A DNA stretch of 64,000 nt from Nostoc sp. FACHB-110 (GTDB lineage Bacteria; Cyanobacteriota; Cyanobacteriia; Cyanobacteriales; Nostocaceae). Under the pieces are notes generated by a model. That model was not told where the DNA came from, did not search any database, and saw only the letters and a list, made by a program, of their open reading frames with translations. Every line of letters starts with the position of its first letter. Within the stretch, counting starts at the first letter, position 1. The DNA is taken from NCBI RefSeq assembly GCF_014697425.1, contig NZ_JACJRU010000002.1:62001-126000 (forward strand), in the 5' to 3' direction. Below, in pieces: positions 63,692 through 64,000 of the stretch. Made by a program: the position numbers and the translations under genes.

Positions 63692-64000
63692 TTAATTTCT
63701 GGGTGCAAAGATAATAACCAAAACACTTAGCAATATCAAGAAAGTCCCTATCAAGTCGTAATTATCTGGTTTGACTTTATCGATTTGCCAACCCCAAAGC
63801 ATCGCCATTGCAATAAATACACCGCCATAAGCCGCATAGACTCTGCCAAAATTAGCAGGTTGCAAGGTAGAAATTACACCATAAAGAGCTAAAGTGATTC
63901 CACCTAAAATTCCTAACCAAATTGACTGACCTTGACGCAACCATAACCAAATTAAATAACAACCTCCTAATTCAAATAAACCAGCCCAGACAAAATAAAT
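63692..64000 (-). CDS. YnfA/UPF0060-family small membrane protein, N-terminus cut by window edge
   Basis: The frame runs from the right edge (64000) to 63692 without stop. The visible 102 residues begin near FVWAGLFELGGCYLIWLWLR and continue LGILGGITLALYGVISTL, then FGRVYAAYGGVFIAMAMLWGW and a last hydrophobic segment. The GRVYAAYGGVF motif and four membrane segments define the YnfA family, small drug-exporter-like proteins. An internal TTG at 63940 is not the start, because the upstream frame encodes the first membrane segment. The gene lies upstream of amt on the same strand, with 260-310 bp between. Confidence 0.88.
   Translation of the reverse strand: MYFVWAGLFELGGCYLIWLWLRQGQSIWLGILGGITLALYGVISTLQPANFGRVYAAYGGVFIAMAMLWGWQIDKVKPDNYDLIGTFLILLSVLVIIFAPRN

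Noticed and set aside
1..64000. tRNA, rRNA, tmRNA or RNase P RNA genes
   Set aside because: No cloverleaf with a conserved TTCRA loop or other characteristic RNA sequence was seen in the gaps. A dedicated scan (tRNAscan-SE, Infernal) would be decisive.

Overview
This window is chromosomal DNA from a filamentous, heterocyst-forming cyanobacterium of the Nostoc/Anabaena type. The evidence is frequent GCGATCGC (HIP1) octamers, a kaiB-kaiC-hgdD gene order, an fbp-tal-zwf-opcA operon, an adenosylcobalamin-type ribonucleotide reductase, a Tab2 protein, a photosystem II S4-domain protein and heptanucleotide short tandem repeats (STRRs) in many intergenic gaps. The assignment rests on gene content and synteny read by eye. 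No database search was run.

Layout. 1-6.1 kb (+): the 3' end of kaiB, kaiC, an HgdD/TolC-type outer-membrane channel and three conserved cyanobacterial genes. 6.2-17.3 kb: a MITE-like element, an OmpR-type regulator, a large HTH-NACHT NTPase, a rhodanese-fold protein without cysteine, an RNase D-like exonuclease, a three-member CAP/SCP family (one secreted, one without leader, one remnant), a multi-PAS hybrid histidine kinase and a DUF29 gene. 17.4-20.1 kb: trpB, a SUI1-family factor and S-formylglutathione hydrolase. 20.1-26.8 kb (-): a two-module nonribosomal peptide synthetase (NRPS) with thioesterase, plus a DUF6875-like partner. 26.8-28.2 kb is a 1.4-kb gene-free stretch rich in inverted repeats. 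28.2-33.7 kb: glycogen phosphorylase, Tab2, a DUF3155-like protein and a GAF histidine kinase. 33.8-39.4 kb (-): opcA, zwf, tal and fbp (transcribed fbp first). 39.8-43.6 kb (-): an RNA-binding protein, a small protein and nrdJ split by a 306-nt group I intron. 43.7-48 kb: an FMN-binding protein, an NblB-like HEAT protein, a CBS protein and a FecCD/FecE-type importer lacking its binding protein. 48.2-50.2 kb is an accessory patch: an 84-bp tandem repeat, a serine recombinase lacking its serine, an STRR and a MITE. 50.2-64 kb: VOC protein, DUF4912 protein, murD, glyS, a methyltransferase, livF, a PEP-CTERM protein, ispH, an SGNH hydrolase, amt and a partial ynfA-type gene.

How the genes work together. 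The fbp-tal-zwf-opcA operon supplies NADPH through the oxidative pentose phosphate pathway, and nearby glgP releases glucose phosphate from glycogen. Together they fit night-time or heterocyst metabolism. The kai genes and the HgdD-type exporter are clock and envelope functions. The NRPS and its DUF6875 partner are probably one small biosynthetic locus with an unknown, short product.

The best-supported unusual feature is the group I intron in nrdJ, placed directly after the codons of the catalytic-cysteine finger loop; its splice sites can be read to the base. Other points worth follow-up are the recombinase/tandem-repeat patch, the orphan NRPS locus, the HTH-NACHT protein and STRR heptamers paired into perfect 17- and 20-bp hairpins next to zwf/tal and nrdJ. 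I did not find a clearly undescribed multi-gene system.
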